Position numbers and translations under genes: made by a program. DNA of 60,550 bases, from the IMG/VR virus record IMGVR_UViG_3300042509_001483, positions 1 through 60,550 of that record; one strand, written 5' to 3'. This document shows positions 34,262 to 42,126 of this stretch, piece after piece. A model generated the notes under the pieces. The model saw only the letters and a list, made by a program, of their open reading frames with translations, did not search any database and was not told the DNA's origin. This DNA is from a virus. Positions within the stretch are counted from its first letter, which is position 1; the number at the start of each line of letters is the position of its first letter.

Positions 34262-34782
34262 TACACCACGCCTCCCATAGTTTGTTGAATTAAAGCTTGA
34301 TCTTCAGGGCTTAAGTATTGAGTCCAGTTATTGCGTTGATTTAAAAGCTGTTGAAAATTTTCAGGGTCAGGCATTCCTGCCATTTGAAAATTAGTGCCAG
34401 GGGATAGGAGCTGTCCTTGTCCCAGGTTATTAACTAAAGCACGTTGCTCAACTTGTTGCGCAATCTGTTGAGATTGTGGTGCCAATGCCTGATTACCGTA
34501 AAGCAAGTTACTTGCAACAAGAGTAGATCCAAGAGATGCTCCAATATTTGCTGTGTTTTCTGCTGCACCCCTGATCCAAGGTGTCTTTACATTACGCGTC
34601 AAAGCACGGGCTGCCATTGTTGCTGGGAAAGCAGCCGCTGCGTCCGCAAGGCCATAGGTCAGTGCTGCGCCAGGGCCTTCAAGCATACCAAATCCCCCGG
34701 CCAGTAAACTGCCGGGGAGAACGGACTTTGCAACGTCACCAGCATTGCGTCCAACAAAACTTAATAACCGCTGGAAAGACAC
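34261..34782 (-). CDS. Putative membrane-active virion protein (173 aa)
   Basis: GTG start (MSFQRLLSFVGRNAGDVAKS), with similar N-terminus to the downstream gene (MGFQQLLNDL). Residues ~20-60 are Gly/Ala-rich (VLPGSLLAGGFGMLEGPG, LADAAAAFPATMAARAL). The C-terminal part is Gln/Asn-rich. A candidate TATAAT box lies about 20 nt upstream. Function inferred from composition only. Confidence 0.55.
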   Translation of the reverse strand: MSFQRLLSFVGRNAGDVAKSVLPGSLLAGGFGMLEGPGAALTYGLADAAAAFPATMAARALTRNVKTPWIRGAAENTANIGASLGSTLVASNLLYGNQALAPQSQQIAQQVEQRALVNNLGQGQLLSPGTNFQMAGMPDPENFQQLLNQRNNWTQYLSPEDQALIQQTMGGVV

Positions 34783-34801
34783 CTATCTACTCTTTTTCTT
34801 T

Positions 34802-34807
34802 ATTATA
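34802..34807 (-). promoter_or_regulatory. Candidate promoter -10 (TATAAT)
   Basis: TATAATAAAG reads on the minus strand between the 173-residue gene and its upstream neighbour, about 20 nt before the GTG start. No convincing -35. Confidence 0.35.
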
Positions 34808-34810
34808 GAC

Positions 34811-35368
34811 CTAGGCTTTTTCTGGCTCTTCCTTGTTGTCTTCTTCTGAAGGTTTATTAAGTAGTTGAGCAACAGACTTATTGTCTTCCACCTCATTTAA
34901 TGCACGCTTCTCTGCTGATGCCATCATATAACCCTTGGGATCAGGGTTGGTCATACGTGGCATTGGATTACTTGCGCGCTTATCTGGATTAACGGTCGGA
35001 CTAATGCGATAAGCTTCTACCCACACAGGAGAAAAGCCTGGCTGGTCTTCAGGACGCAAGGCTGTCAAAGCACGCCCTTCATTAAAGTCATAACTTTCGT
35101 TGCGTACAAAACGACCGATGTCAGCAAACACCTCATATTCTTCTGGTGTTTTACCAACAAAATTAAGGCCAGGGTTAAGTCTTAACTTACGTGTTTGAAT
35201 GCGACGCAATAAGTCCGATTGCTCGAATCGACTTGGCATCCACGGTGCGGCACCACTGGATGGCTTAGATGCAAAAGAATCGTCAAAGTTAACTTGACGT
35301 TTTTTAAGAAAAGGATCTTTTGTGTAATCAATATAACGATCTAAAGCTAAGCGATGATCCTTTGCCAT
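34811..35368 (-). CDS. Hypothetical structural-cluster protein (185 aa)
   Basis: Soluble and charged: MAKDHRLALDRYIDYTKDPF, SDLLRRIQTRKLRLNPGLNF, ending in an acidic-Lys tail KPSEEDNKEEPEKA. No motif recognised. It shares a 1-base stop/start junction with its upstream gene. Confidence 0.55.
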   Translation of the reverse strand: MAKDHRLALDRYIDYTKDPFLKKRQVNFDDSFASKPSSGAAPWMPSRFEQSDLLRRIQTRKLRLNPGLNFVGKTPEEYEVFADIGRFVRNESYDFNEGRALTALRPEDQPGFSPVWVEAYRISPTVNPDKRASNPMPRMTNPDPKGYMMASAEKRALNEVEDNKSVAQLLNKPSEEDNKEEPEKA

Positions 35369-35583
35369 TACTTCTTATCTTTACGTTTTTTCAATCCTAC
35401 CAACGTCTGACGAAGCCGTGCTTGTTTCACTGTTTTTTCATCGTACTCATCTGGATTGGATAGCACGTTTTCCTGGAGTTGAGCAGTGGTAATGCCTTTG
35501 CGTTTTGCTTTAGCAGTAAAGGCCCCCTCCTTCATCTCCATGCCTTGAATCCACTTTTTGTCTTTCTTTTTCTTTTCAGTCAT
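35368..35583 (-). CDS. Lysine-rich small protein (71 aa)
   Basis: MTEKKKKDKKWIQGMEMKEG then FTAKAKRKGITTAQLQENVL: an extremely basic protein with a short helix. Proteins of this shape next to large virion genes may condense DNA, but this is inferred. The 2 bp gap to the upstream 1154-residue gene implies cotranscription. Confidence 0.6.
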   Translation of the reverse strand: MTEKKKKDKKWIQGMEMKEGAFTAKAKRKGITTAQLQENVLSNPDEYDEKTVKQARLRQTLVGLKKRKDKK

Positions 35584-35585
35584 AT

Positions 35586-38500
35586 TTAACCCCTTTGGAA
35601 AAATACATTACGTTGTTTGGGCCTCGTAACTTGACTCAGTGGAACCAATTTACCTTGTCTACGAACGAGACGTTCTTGAGGTTGATTAGCTGCAAGTTGA
35701 GCAGCTTCTTGTTGTAAGGTACGTTCATAAAAATCAAGTGTTGGGTTAGGGCTGTACCCACGCTCGTTTAAGGGAGAACCTTCCAGGACACCTGGAATTA
35801 CAGGCTGCCTAGAACCACCGGTAGACGGTACTTGAGGAGCAGCGGAAACACTAGTTGGGCCAGAAGGAAGATTGCGACGTTGTGCTGCCTGATCCATGAG
35901 CTGTCTACCAAACTGCTGTAATTGTCCACCGGTTAGTCCGTAGCGTTGAATGGTTTGGGACTCGGTTAGATTTCCAAGGCCTGCATTAATAATACCAAGA
36001 TTTCCGCTGAGATTTAAAGCACCTGCTTTAACACGTCCACCGGGAGTAAGATTTGCAGCTAATGCAAACCTATTACGTTCTTGTTGTTGACGTGGTGATG
36101 TCGGCTCAAGATCAACTGTTAATTGAGGATCTGTGTATTGATAATTACCAGAAATAACACGTGATGCGGGTCCCATGGCAGGTGCGGCAGGTCCTGTATA
36201 AGGATTTTGTGTCCGCGCAAAAGAACCAATATTCATAGTCGAGACTTGCTGGCGGCCAATAACATTTCCTGTTCTCGGGTCTCTGACAGGAACAGTGCGC
36301 ATGCCTTCACCCGTTTGGGGCGTTGACATTTGATTACGCAAGGCAGTCATTAAATTACCAGTGGGGGTGCCTGCTACCAAGGGTGAGGCCAATACTCCAA
36401 TAGGATTGGAAACCGCGCCAATCATTGAAGATGCCGGGATGTCAAGAGTTTTACCTAACTGCATGACTTTAGATTGAGAAGCCGTATCAACGCGTGGTGT
36501 GTAATAAGAAACACTACCTTTTTCGTATTCATCCGCAATGGTCATTGGATCAACACCCCCGCCGCCGGTTACGTCATATTTTCCGGGAACTGCAACTTTC
36601 TTGCCAGTGGTCTGATAAATGACATAACCACCTCTATTGGTCATGATCTTGCCTTGGTCATCCCTGAGCGGAATTCGCTGTCCAGTATTAGGATCAATTA
36701 AAAATTGTTCACCAAAGACAGGTGTATTTTTCTCTGTCTTAAGTAAATTCATTGCAAAAGTACTTGCTTCCTTATTTAAGCGTTGCGCACCGGTTACTTT
36801 ATCGATATCCGGCTTTAAGAAAGGAAGATCAATCCCTTCATTTTCCATTAACTGTTTATCGAGTTGCTGCGTAATAAATCCTTGGTAATCGTAAGGCTCG
36901 CCAATCTCGGCCAATGTTTTACCCTGCGCTCTTCCAAGTTCCAGAGCTTCTGGATTACGTTCTTGAAGGTAACGTAACTTAGCCGATGGATCATTGAAAT
37001 ATGCATTTTTTGCATCCTCTGCATATTGCTGTAACGTCTGACGCGATAATGTCAAAGGGACGGGAGTTGCATCTGGTGGCGTTTCAAACCCAATGCGCCT
37101 CTCTCTTCCTGTTGTCGGATCTATTTGGATAATAGGAGTACGTTTGAAGCCAATCAGGGGTTGCTCACCAACAACTTCAAGGCCAACAGCGGAATATAAT
37201 TTGCCATCAGAGCCACGGATAACCCCGCCTTCTTGACGCCATTCTGTCAAAGGCAGTGTACTAATTGCATCTGATACATTTGATTCCGCCGTTTCAAAAC
37301 CACCCACAAGTCTTGTTCCTTGTGCACTGAGATCTTCCGAGGTCAAACGTCCACCTTGCCGGTAACCCACGTTTTGAGCGCGAAGTTGACGAGCAAAAGG
37401 CATTTCCGGGTTAGCAACAACGTCAAGGCCTGACGTTTGCTGCCCTTCCGCTGTGCGGCGTAATGGAGTGACAACATCGGAAAAACGTTCCTGACGTTCT
37501 GATCCACCGCGTAATCCCGACATTTGTTGAACAGCGCCTGGGATTTGAGTTGTTCCTTGATTGGTGCGCTCGCGGAAAGATTCTGTTTCAATCAAAAGAT
37601 TGCCAACACCTTCTGTGTCTCCATAATCAGTACCCATTTGAGGACCGCGAGACATGTATTCCGTAGGATCTAAATCAGGAATATCTTCTTCCTGTAAGTA
37701 ATTGCCTGTATTTGGATCATAGGTAAAACCAGCTTGTTCTAACTTTTCTTTTTGTTGCAACTGTTTTAAATTAGTTGTATCTGCGTATGTCAAGCCCTGG
37801 CCGCCAACTGTAGCGGTTTGCAGTTCTTCGACGTTTGCTCCAGTCATTGACGCACGTGCACCACCTGCGATCTCCATCGTTGGGTTGATGCTTACTGCAC
37901 CACCACGAACTTGCGGAGTACGCCCCAAGAACTGAGAAAGTGTTAATTGCTCAGGTGTTGCGTACTTACGCACTAACGCAGGATTTTTAATTGCACCAGC
38001 CTCATAAAGGCGATCCGCATTCTCCGACACGTACTTGTTTAAATAAGTATCACGTGCTTCAACTGGACCAAGGGGGATTACATCAGAAAGTTTGACGGAA
38101 GGGTCCAGGAGCATGTCACGTATTTCACGTGGATATGAAGCCGCAGCCATCGTACGCTCCAAGATTTCGTTAGGCGTGAAGCGGTTAACACCAATACCTT
38201 CGCGTGTGGGGGTATCAGAAAATTGACTTAACTGAACACCACGTCCCTGGCGGACATTGATGCCAGATTTACGTAATTGTCTACCAAGGGCCGGAGAAAC
38301 CTCAAGCTCTCCTGTTAAATCTGCAACGGTACGACCGCCACGTTCATAACGCGAGCCAAGAAATTCTTGGGCCTGACGACCACCTTCTTCAAGTAACTCT
38401 TCAAGTTCCCAAGGATTGCCTGATACAACACCCTGGCGTACTTGTGCGACATTAGCAACTTCAGTTGGAAATTGGTTTGTTAACTCTTGAAGACGCGCTT

Positions 38501-39050
38501 CACGGATAATACGGTCAACATCCTGACTGAATAGCTTAAAACCGTTGACTTGACGTTGTTCGGGAATAACTGACAAATTAGTAATAGCTTGATCAAGACC
38601 GCCGTCTACAGCTTCTGTCGCTTGAACAACAACATTAGGGTTTTGCGTTTGTTGAATTGTTGTTAAATCAACAGTTGACCGAGGAATTGCAGTTGGAGCA
38701 CCCCATGGATCAGCCACTTTTGAAGGAGCAGGTGCTGTTGACCGCAAAGGAGTCTCTTTGACCTTGGTAAGATCAGTCAGATTCACGCCCAAGGGGGCTT
38801 GTGGTGTTTTTTGCGCCTCTCGCCCACGTAATGCACGGACGCCAAGGAACCCACCACCTAAAATACCAGCGCCGGCAAGTGCAGCTCCCACAGCACCAAG
38901 GAGATTACCGCCTTGATCAGGGGCTTTGAGCTGATTACGGCGGAATTCCAGGACTTCTGGAGCCATTTCAGCCCTTTCCTCCGGATCTTCTGGTACCGGC
39001 ACCCCGGTTGCACGGCTGTAGGCGTAAAAATCAGCGGGTGCTAGTGCCAT
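35586..39050 (-). CDS. Large virion protein (1154 aa) with N-terminal membrane segment
   Basis: The largest protein of the window. Residues ~43-72 are a Gly/Ala/Leu apolar stretch (GGNLLGAVGAALAGAGILGG). The rest is hydrophilic, rich in Gln, Arg and Pro, with repeated short motifs such as TPREGIGVNRF and RTVPVRDPRTGNVIGRQQV. It is the first gene of the leftward structural operon, so made in the late block. The size and the membrane tip fit an internal ejection protein; a tape measure is also possible, though I see no clear long coiled coil. Confidence 0.6.
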   Translation of the reverse strand: MALAPADFYAYSRATGVPVPEDPEERAEMAPEVLEFRRNQLKAPDQGGNLLGAVGAALAGAGILGGGFLGVRALRGREAQKTPQAPLGVNLTDLTKVKETPLRSTAPAPSKVADPWGAPTAIPRSTVDLTTIQQTQNPNVVVQATEAVDGGLDQAITNLSVIPEQRQVNGFKLFSQDVDRIIREARLQELTNQFPTEVANVAQVRQGVVSGNPWELEELLEEGGRQAQEFLGSRYERGGRTVADLTGELEVSPALGRQLRKSGINVRQGRGVQLSQFSDTPTREGIGVNRFTPNEILERTMAAASYPREIRDMLLDPSVKLSDVIPLGPVEARDTYLNKYVSENADRLYEAGAIKNPALVRKYATPEQLTLSQFLGRTPQVRGGAVSINPTMEIAGGARASMTGANVEELQTATVGGQGLTYADTTNLKQLQQKEKLEQAGFTYDPNTGNYLQEEDIPDLDPTEYMSRGPQMGTDYGDTEGVGNLLIETESFRERTNQGTTQIPGAVQQMSGLRGGSERQERFSDVVTPLRRTAEGQQTSGLDVVANPEMPFARQLRAQNVGYRQGGRLTSEDLSAQGTRLVGGFETAESNVSDAISTLPLTEWRQEGGVIRGSDGKLYSAVGLEVVGEQPLIGFKRTPIIQIDPTTGRERRIGFETPPDATPVPLTLSRQTLQQYAEDAKNAYFNDPSAKLRYLQERNPEALELGRAQGKTLAEIGEPYDYQGFITQQLDKQLMENEGIDLPFLKPDIDKVTGAQRLNKEASTFAMNLLKTEKNTPVFGEQFLIDPNTGQRIPLRDDQGKIMTNRGGYVIYQTTGKKVAVPGKYDVTGGGGVDPMTIADEYEKGSVSYYTPRVDTASQSKVMQLGKTLDIPASSMIGAVSNPIGVLASPLVAGTPTGNLMTALRNQMSTPQTGEGMRTVPVRDPRTGNVIGRQQVSTMNIGSFARTQNPYTGPAAPAMGPASRVISGNYQYTDPQLTVDLEPTSPRQQQERNRFALAANLTPGGRVKAGALNLSGNLGIINAGLGNLTESQTIQRYGLTGGQLQQFGRQLMDQAAQRRNLPSGPTSVSAAPQVPSTGGSRQPVIPGVLEGSPLNERGYSPNPTLDFYERTLQQEAAQLAANQPQERLVRRQGKLVPLSQVTRPKQRNVFFQRG

Positions 39051-39077
39051 GGGTCCTTTATTTACTTATGTGATCCT

Positions 39078-39093
39078 GTTATCTGTATTTTAG
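39078..39093 (-). promoter_or_regulatory. Candidate late promoter of the structural operon
   Basis: The minus-strand CTAAAATACAGATAAC lies about 28-43 nt before the 1154-residue gene and repeats the 15-mer seen at 31474. The plus-strand side of the same gap carries the inverted repeat AACGCA-TGCGTT at 39102-39119. Confidence 0.5.
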
Positions 39094-39172
39094 GGTATTA
39101 AAACGCACGTAGATGCGTTAAAGTAGTAGCAGAAGACGTAAAAATACCCTGAATCTAGGGCGTTAACACAAG

Positions 39173-39379
39173 ATGAACCCTAAAAACCGGGCAGAACGCG
39201 TTGTTGCGTTAGATGCAATTACCCAAGAAGCTGAAAAGTTAGCAGCAGGTGGTGCTGATCCCCTTACCGTCAAGAGTTTTACGGTTGGTGCCAGGAAAGA
39301 ACTAGCCGATCAACGGCCAGATGTGGAAAATTACTTTGATGCAGCCGTTGCAGCAAAGAAAGCAAAGAACAGTTTTTGA
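39173..39379 (+). CDS. Small hypothetical protein, first gene of the early region
   Basis: 68 residues, MNPKNRAERVVALDAITQEA then ADPLTVKSFTVGARKELAD, ending AVAAKKAKNSF. Helical, charged, Ala-rich. It is divergent from the structural operon and followed by a strong terminator, so it forms a one-gene transcript. Confidence 0.65.
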   Translation: MNPKNRAERVVALDAITQEAEKLAAGGADPLTVKSFTVGARKELADQRPDVENYFDAAVAAKKAKNSF

Positions 39380-39411
39380 TTTTAGGTAAAACAAAAGTAA
39401 ATTTACACACA

Positions 39412-39437
39412 GCCGGGGATAATACCCCGGCATTTTT
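39412..39437 (+). terminator. Strong terminator
   Basis: GCCGGGG-ATAATA-CCCCGGC followed by ATTTTTG on the plus strand; 7 GC-rich pairs. The rest of the ~290 bp gap up to 39671 holds a TATATAAG near 39611 that may be a promoter -10, without a clear -35. Confidence 0.88.
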
Positions 39438-39670
39438 GTCTGTAAATTAGGGTAAAACCTTAGATACCACGACACTTTTTAGGTTTTGGTACGTTGTGAT
39501 ACAAAAGAAGGCCCCCTATAGGGTCAAAAAAGGATAAAAAATTATCTGAGCCTTCTCCAACACCCCACGCGTAGTGAATTGCGTATAGAAAAAAAGAAAG
39601 GTGTGATGGGTATATAAGTTATCGGGGGCTGCGCATCCGTATCACGCAGAGTACCATCGCGTTTAGTTCA

Positions 39671-39982
39671 ATGGCAACAGTGATTGCAACGATTTCAGCT
39701 GAAGAGCTTGACTATCGTATTGAGATGTCAGCTTACAACTTGATTGAAGGCAAGAAGCTTTGGTTAGCGCCAGGTTTCTTCCGTGCTGCTGGCATTACGC
39801 CGAAGGAGTTTATGAATAAGATGCTCCAGCAGTTGTATCAGGAAGAGCTAGAGCTAGCACAAGCTGAGCTTTACGCTAACAGCTACGATCAAGGTTACGT
39901 GAACATCCGCCAATGGCGGGTGATGATAACACGAAAGCCTGAAGATCTTAGCTTCGTTGTTACAGCAACTTGCATTGATTGA
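39671..39982 (+). CDS. Hypothetical early protein (103 aa)
   Basis: MATVIATISAEELDYRIEMS starts a helical protein with FFRAAGITPKEFMNKMLQQL and a basic C-terminus (NIRQWRVMITRKPED). No family is recognised. A terminator follows 13 bp later. Confidence 0.6.
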   Translation: MATVIATISAEELDYRIEMSAYNLIEGKKLWLAPGFFRAAGITPKEFMNKMLQQLYQEELELAQAELYANSYDQGYVNIRQWRVMITRKPEDLSFVVTATCID

Positions 39983-39994
39983 CGGTTATCTCTT

Positions 39995-40020
39995 CCCCTG
40001 GGCGACCAGGGGTTTATATA
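39995..40020 (+). terminator. Terminator
   Basis: CCCCTGG-GCGA-CCAGGGG followed by TTTATATA. It isolates the preceding gene. Confidence 0.85.
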
Positions 40021-40031
40021 GCCCTCTTTCT

Positions 40032-40047
40032 GATACGAATTCGTATC
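40032..40047. repeat. Perfect 16-bp palindrome GATACGAATTCGTATC
   Basis: Recurs with one change (GATACGAATTCATATC) inside D element 2 at 41730. It may be an operator or the core of a degenerate D-like element; a GGGTTTTAGGC string follows, like the GTAGGTTTTC of the D elements. Confidence 0.6.
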
Positions 40048-40173
40048 GCGCGTGCGGGTTTTAGGCTTTCCGCGGCACCGATTCGCCAAGAATCGTTCTC
40101 GCGCAAGGGATCTCAGCGATTGCTCGTCAAGCTGGACGTTAAACGCAGCAGACAACTCGGCGGTTGGTCACGA

Positions 40174-40208
40174 CCTTGGCATCCACACTTCAGTGGTGTA
40201 AGCCCAAT
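40174..40208 (+). ncRNA. Structured element A, copy 1
   Basis: CTTGGCATCC-hairpin-GGTGTAAGCCCAA. Inner stem CCAC/GTGG, outer stem TTGG/CCAA. It shows the family signature G-TAAG-(T)CCCA after the hairpin. The next start codon is 22 nt downstream. Confidence 0.6.
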
Positions 40209-40229
40209 CTCACCCTACGGAGTAACACC

Positions 40230-40391
40230 GTGACCATCAACCCCACCAAGCTGCTCTCTCGCGAAGAGGTTGGCGACAAGATCATGCTCGAGATCCTTGA
40301 TCTCCTTGAGCATGGTCATAGCCAGACTCTTGGAGCGCAGCACCTCCAGGTCATCAAGTCCTACGTGGACGAGATGCTGGAGAACAACTGA
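40230..40391 (+). CDS. Small early protein (53 aa)
   Basis: A GTG start with CGGAG eight bases upstream codes MTINPTKLLSREEVGDKIML then a helical segment to SYVDEMLENN. An upstream in-frame extension would run through the A element, so the GTG is preferred. Element B1 begins at its stop codon. Confidence 0.6.
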   Translation: MTINPTKLLSREEVGDKIMLEILDLLEHGHSQTLGAQHLQVIKSYVDEMLENN

Positions 40392-40392
40392 T

Positions 40393-40454
40393 CCGTTAAA
40401 GCGGGTGACCAGGTGCAAACCCTGGTCCAGTTATTGCCACCCATTGAAGGTGGC
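40393..40454 (+). ncRNA. Structured element B, copy 1
   Basis: Three hairpins: CCG-TTAAAG-CGG; GACCAGG-TGCAAAC-CCTGGTC; GCCACC-CATTGAA-GGTGGC, joined by CCAGTTAT. Loop sequence GCAA could also pair with TTGC downstream. Starts right after a TGA and ends 13 nt before the next ATG. The stems differ from copy 2 but stay paired. Confidence 0.7.
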
Positions 40455-40466
40455 TTATACAACACC

Positions 40467-40637
40467 ATGACTATTCAACAAGAGACAGTAAGCACTACGT
40501 ACGCAGAACTGCGTAAGTACTTTACTGAACAAGAGTTAGATGACGCTGCTGTTATTGCGCGTCATTTACAACACCATGAAGAACACTTGAACTATGCAGA
40601 GATCTACATCCAAGTCTTGCTTGAGATGAGAAGCTGA
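40467..40637 (+). CDS. Small early protein (56 aa)
   Basis: MTIQQETVSTTYAELRKYFT, acidic helical, ending IYIQVLLEMRS. The leader is TATACAACACC without Shine-Dalgarno. It lies between the two B elements, and the shared N-terminal pattern (MTI..) suggests a relation to the 53-residue gene. Confidence 0.6.
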   Translation: MTIQQETVSTTYAELRKYFTEQELDDAAVIARHLQHHEEHLNYAEIYIQVLLEMRS

Positions 40638-40638
40638 T

Positions 40639-40698
40639 CCGTCAAAGCGGGAGGCAGGGTGCAAACCCCTGCCCAGTTATTGCCACAACTCAGTGGCA
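40639..40698 (+). ncRNA. Structured element B, copy 2
   Basis: CCG-TCAAAG-CGG; GGCAGGG-TGCAAAC-CCCTGCC; TGCCAC-AACTCA-GTGGCA. Conserved with copy 1: the loop TGCAAAC and CCAGTTATTGCCAC. The middle stem has several compensatory changes compared with copy 1. Confidence 0.7.
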
Positions 40699-40718
40699 TT
40701 CACCTACACCACACCACC

Positions 40719-40907
40719 GTGATCAAAGGCGAATCCGTATTTGCATCCATCATCGTTACTGCATTTGGGCTAGGCATCCTTGCTGGCCCAGTCGCTGGGT
40801 ACTTCATTGATCGGGCAACTGCCGAGCAGTGTCGTACGCATGACTGGCCTAAGGAGGCTAACCAAGTGCATCGTGATTGGTGCATTACCAACGGCTACAA
40901 GATCTAA
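40719..40907 (+). CDS. Small membrane protein (62 aa)
   Basis: GTG start after the leader CACCTACACCACACCACC. The protein has one transmembrane helix (ASIIVTAFGLGILAGPVAGY) and a soluble tail with two Cys. Probably an inner-membrane early protein acting on the host; function unknown. Confidence 0.6.
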   Translation: MIKGESVFASIIVTAFGLGILAGPVAGYFIDRATAEQCRTHDWPKEANQVHRDWCITNGYKI

Positions 40908-40912
40908 CAGAC

Positions 40913-40948
40913 TCCTGCTCTGGGGACTACGGTCCCCTCAACAGGACT
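40913..40948 (+). terminator. Hairpin after the membrane gene
   Basis: GGGGAC-TACG-GTCCCC is enclosed by CCTG/CAGG. No U-run follows, so it may be a processing or stability hairpin instead of a true terminator. The leader of the next gene starts after it. Confidence 0.45.
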
Positions 40949-40981
40949 CAACATCCTGTATCCCACTACTAACTCAACACT

Positions 40982-41215
40982 ATGTTGATTTACCAGCCTG
41001 AGTTCGATAGACTCCATCGCGTCATCTGGAATGGAGGTGAAAGCTCTATGCTTCACTTCCAGAAACTGAAAGATGGCGAATGGAAGTACCTCGACACGAT
41101 GTCATTCATGTCAGGGATACCGACAGGTACCAAGGAGTTATACGACGAGATGCGCGAGTACTACAACTACTCTATGACCATGATTCAAGACATTATGTAT
41201 GCGATAGCATTCTGA
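40982..41215 (+). CDS. Hypothetical early protein (77 aa)
   Basis: MLIYQPEFDRLHRVIWNGGE then QKLKDGEWKYLDTMSFMSGI and an aromatic helix ending IQDIMYAIAF. The leader is CTAACTCAACACT. No family recognised. Confidence 0.6.
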   Translation: MLIYQPEFDRLHRVIWNGGESSMLHFQKLKDGEWKYLDTMSFMSGIPTGTKELYDEMREYYNYSMTMIQDIMYAIAF

Positions 41216-41218
41216 CTC

Positions 41219-41290
41219 CTGCACTTAACCCTTTCGTTGTGGTATGTATGTACTACGACGGTAGGTTTTCTGCAGGCAATCAAGCCTGCT
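41219..41290 (+). ncRNA. Structured element D, copy 1
   Basis: CCTGCACTTAACC...CGGTAGGTTTTCTGCAGG. The outer arm CCTGCA/TGCAGG and AACC/GGTT enclose a long inner hairpin around CGTTGTGGTA/TACTACGACG. The same CTGCAGGC can instead pair with GCCTGC just downstream, giving two exclusive folds. The next ATG is 20 nt on. Confidence 0.65.
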
Positions 41291-41309
41291 ATTCAACTCA
41301 ACTCAGCTC

Positions 41310-41498
41310 ATGACTGCACTCAACATCCGCAAGAACATTGCTGCTGCACTGTTTAACACAGCGGCAGCTATCGACAATGCCAAGCTTCCTACCAAGGAAG
41401 ATATCGGTACTAAGGTGAATGAGTATCGTCTGCGTGCAGCGGCACTCATGATGCCGAACGATATGGCATTTGTCATCACTCCTAAGCAAGGCAACTGA
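41310..41498 (+). CDS. Small early protein (62 aa)
   Basis: MTALNIRKNIAAALFNTAAA, helical and Ala-rich, ending AFVITPKQGN. The leader is TTCAACTCAACTCAGCTC with no Shine-Dalgarno. Cotranscribed with the following membrane gene (2 bp gap). Confidence 0.6.
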   Translation: MTALNIRKNIAAALFNTAAAIDNAKLPTKEDIGTKVNEYRLRAAALMMPNDMAFVITPKQGN

Positions 41499-41500
41499 TC

Positions 41501-41704
41501 ATGCAACGTAATTACTTTTCTGACGCCTGTGTTGCTATCGTTTGTGGGACTGGTCTTGGCTTACTCTTATCTGTTGGAGCGCAGAAAGTTCTCAACAGGC
41601 ACTACAAGGCCACGTGCCACAACCAACCAGGACATAACCTGATCTACACCAAGTCTTTCCTTGGTGATACGTACTACTGCATCGATGCAAAGTACATGAA
41701 CTGA
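41501..41704 (+). CDS. Small membrane protein (67 aa)
   Basis: A hydrophobic N-terminal helix (CVAIVCGTGLGLLLSVGAQ) then a soluble domain with two Cys (HYKATCHNQPGH, DTYYCIDAKYMN) which could form a disulfide outside the cytoplasm. Possibly an early envelope-located protein. Confidence 0.6.
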   Translation: MQRNYFSDACVAIVCGTGLGLLLSVGAQKVLNRHYKATCHNQPGHNLIYTKSFLGDTYYCIDAKYMN

Positions 41705-41705
41705 T

Positions 41706-41779
41706 CTCTGCACTTAACCTTTCCGTCTTGATACGAATTCATATCGGACGGTAGGTTTTCTGCAGGGTTCTCCCTGCAT
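41706..41779 (+). ncRNA. Structured element D, copy 2
   Basis: CTGCACTTAACC ... CGGTAGGTTTTCTGCAGGG with an inner hairpin CCGTC/GACGG plus GATACGAATTCATATC. As in copy 1, TGCAGGG can pair instead with CCCTGCA downstream (7 bp), an alternative to the CTGCA/TGCAG stem. The next start is 30 nt on. Confidence 0.65.
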
Positions 41780-41808
41780 ACACCACACGACACCACCAGG
41801 ACTCAACC

Positions 41809-42054
41809 ATGACTCCTAAAGCTGTTGAACATCTCCTGACCCAAGACGCTCGTCTGCTCGCCAGGAGAGATGCCCCTTGCATCGACCAAGAACTTGAGGC
41901 GCAGCGTCAAGCTGCTCTCGAGTTGTTCTTCGAGTGGCAAGACGGTATGCGTCAATTCCAAGACCTTGTTCCCTTCGTTGCCATCGTGCAGCGTAAAGTA
42001 GATCTCAACCGGGATCTGCTGCGGTGGGAACGCAAGCAACTGGAACAAGACTGA
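41809..42054 (+). CDS. Hypothetical early protein (81 aa)
   Basis: MTPKAVEHLLTQDARLLARR, then an acidic/Arg helical body with EAQRQAALELFFEWQDGM and a basic C-terminus. The leader is ACCACACGACACCACC. An entirely helical small protein; function unknown. Confidence 0.6.
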   Translation: MTPKAVEHLLTQDARLLARRDAPCIDQELEAQRQAALELFFEWQDGMRQFQDLVPFVAIVQRKVDLNRDLLRWERKQLEQD

Positions 42055-42055
42055 C

Positions 42056-42091
42056 GACTACACTGAGGGGCTTCGGCCCTTCTCTGTAGTC
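42056..42091 (+). terminator. Hairpin after the 81-aa gene
   Basis: GACTACA...TGTAGTC encloses GAGGGGC-TTCG-GCCCTTCTC. A stable UUCG tetraloop stem, but no U-run; processing hairpin or weak terminator. Confidence 0.5.
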
Positions 42092-42126
42092 CTCAACGAG
42101 GGCTACTACACCATTGCTACTACACT

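Noticed and set aside
40032-40047. Attachment site candidate
   Set aside because: A palindrome without an integrase gene or a direct repeat partner; no sign of lysogeny in the window.
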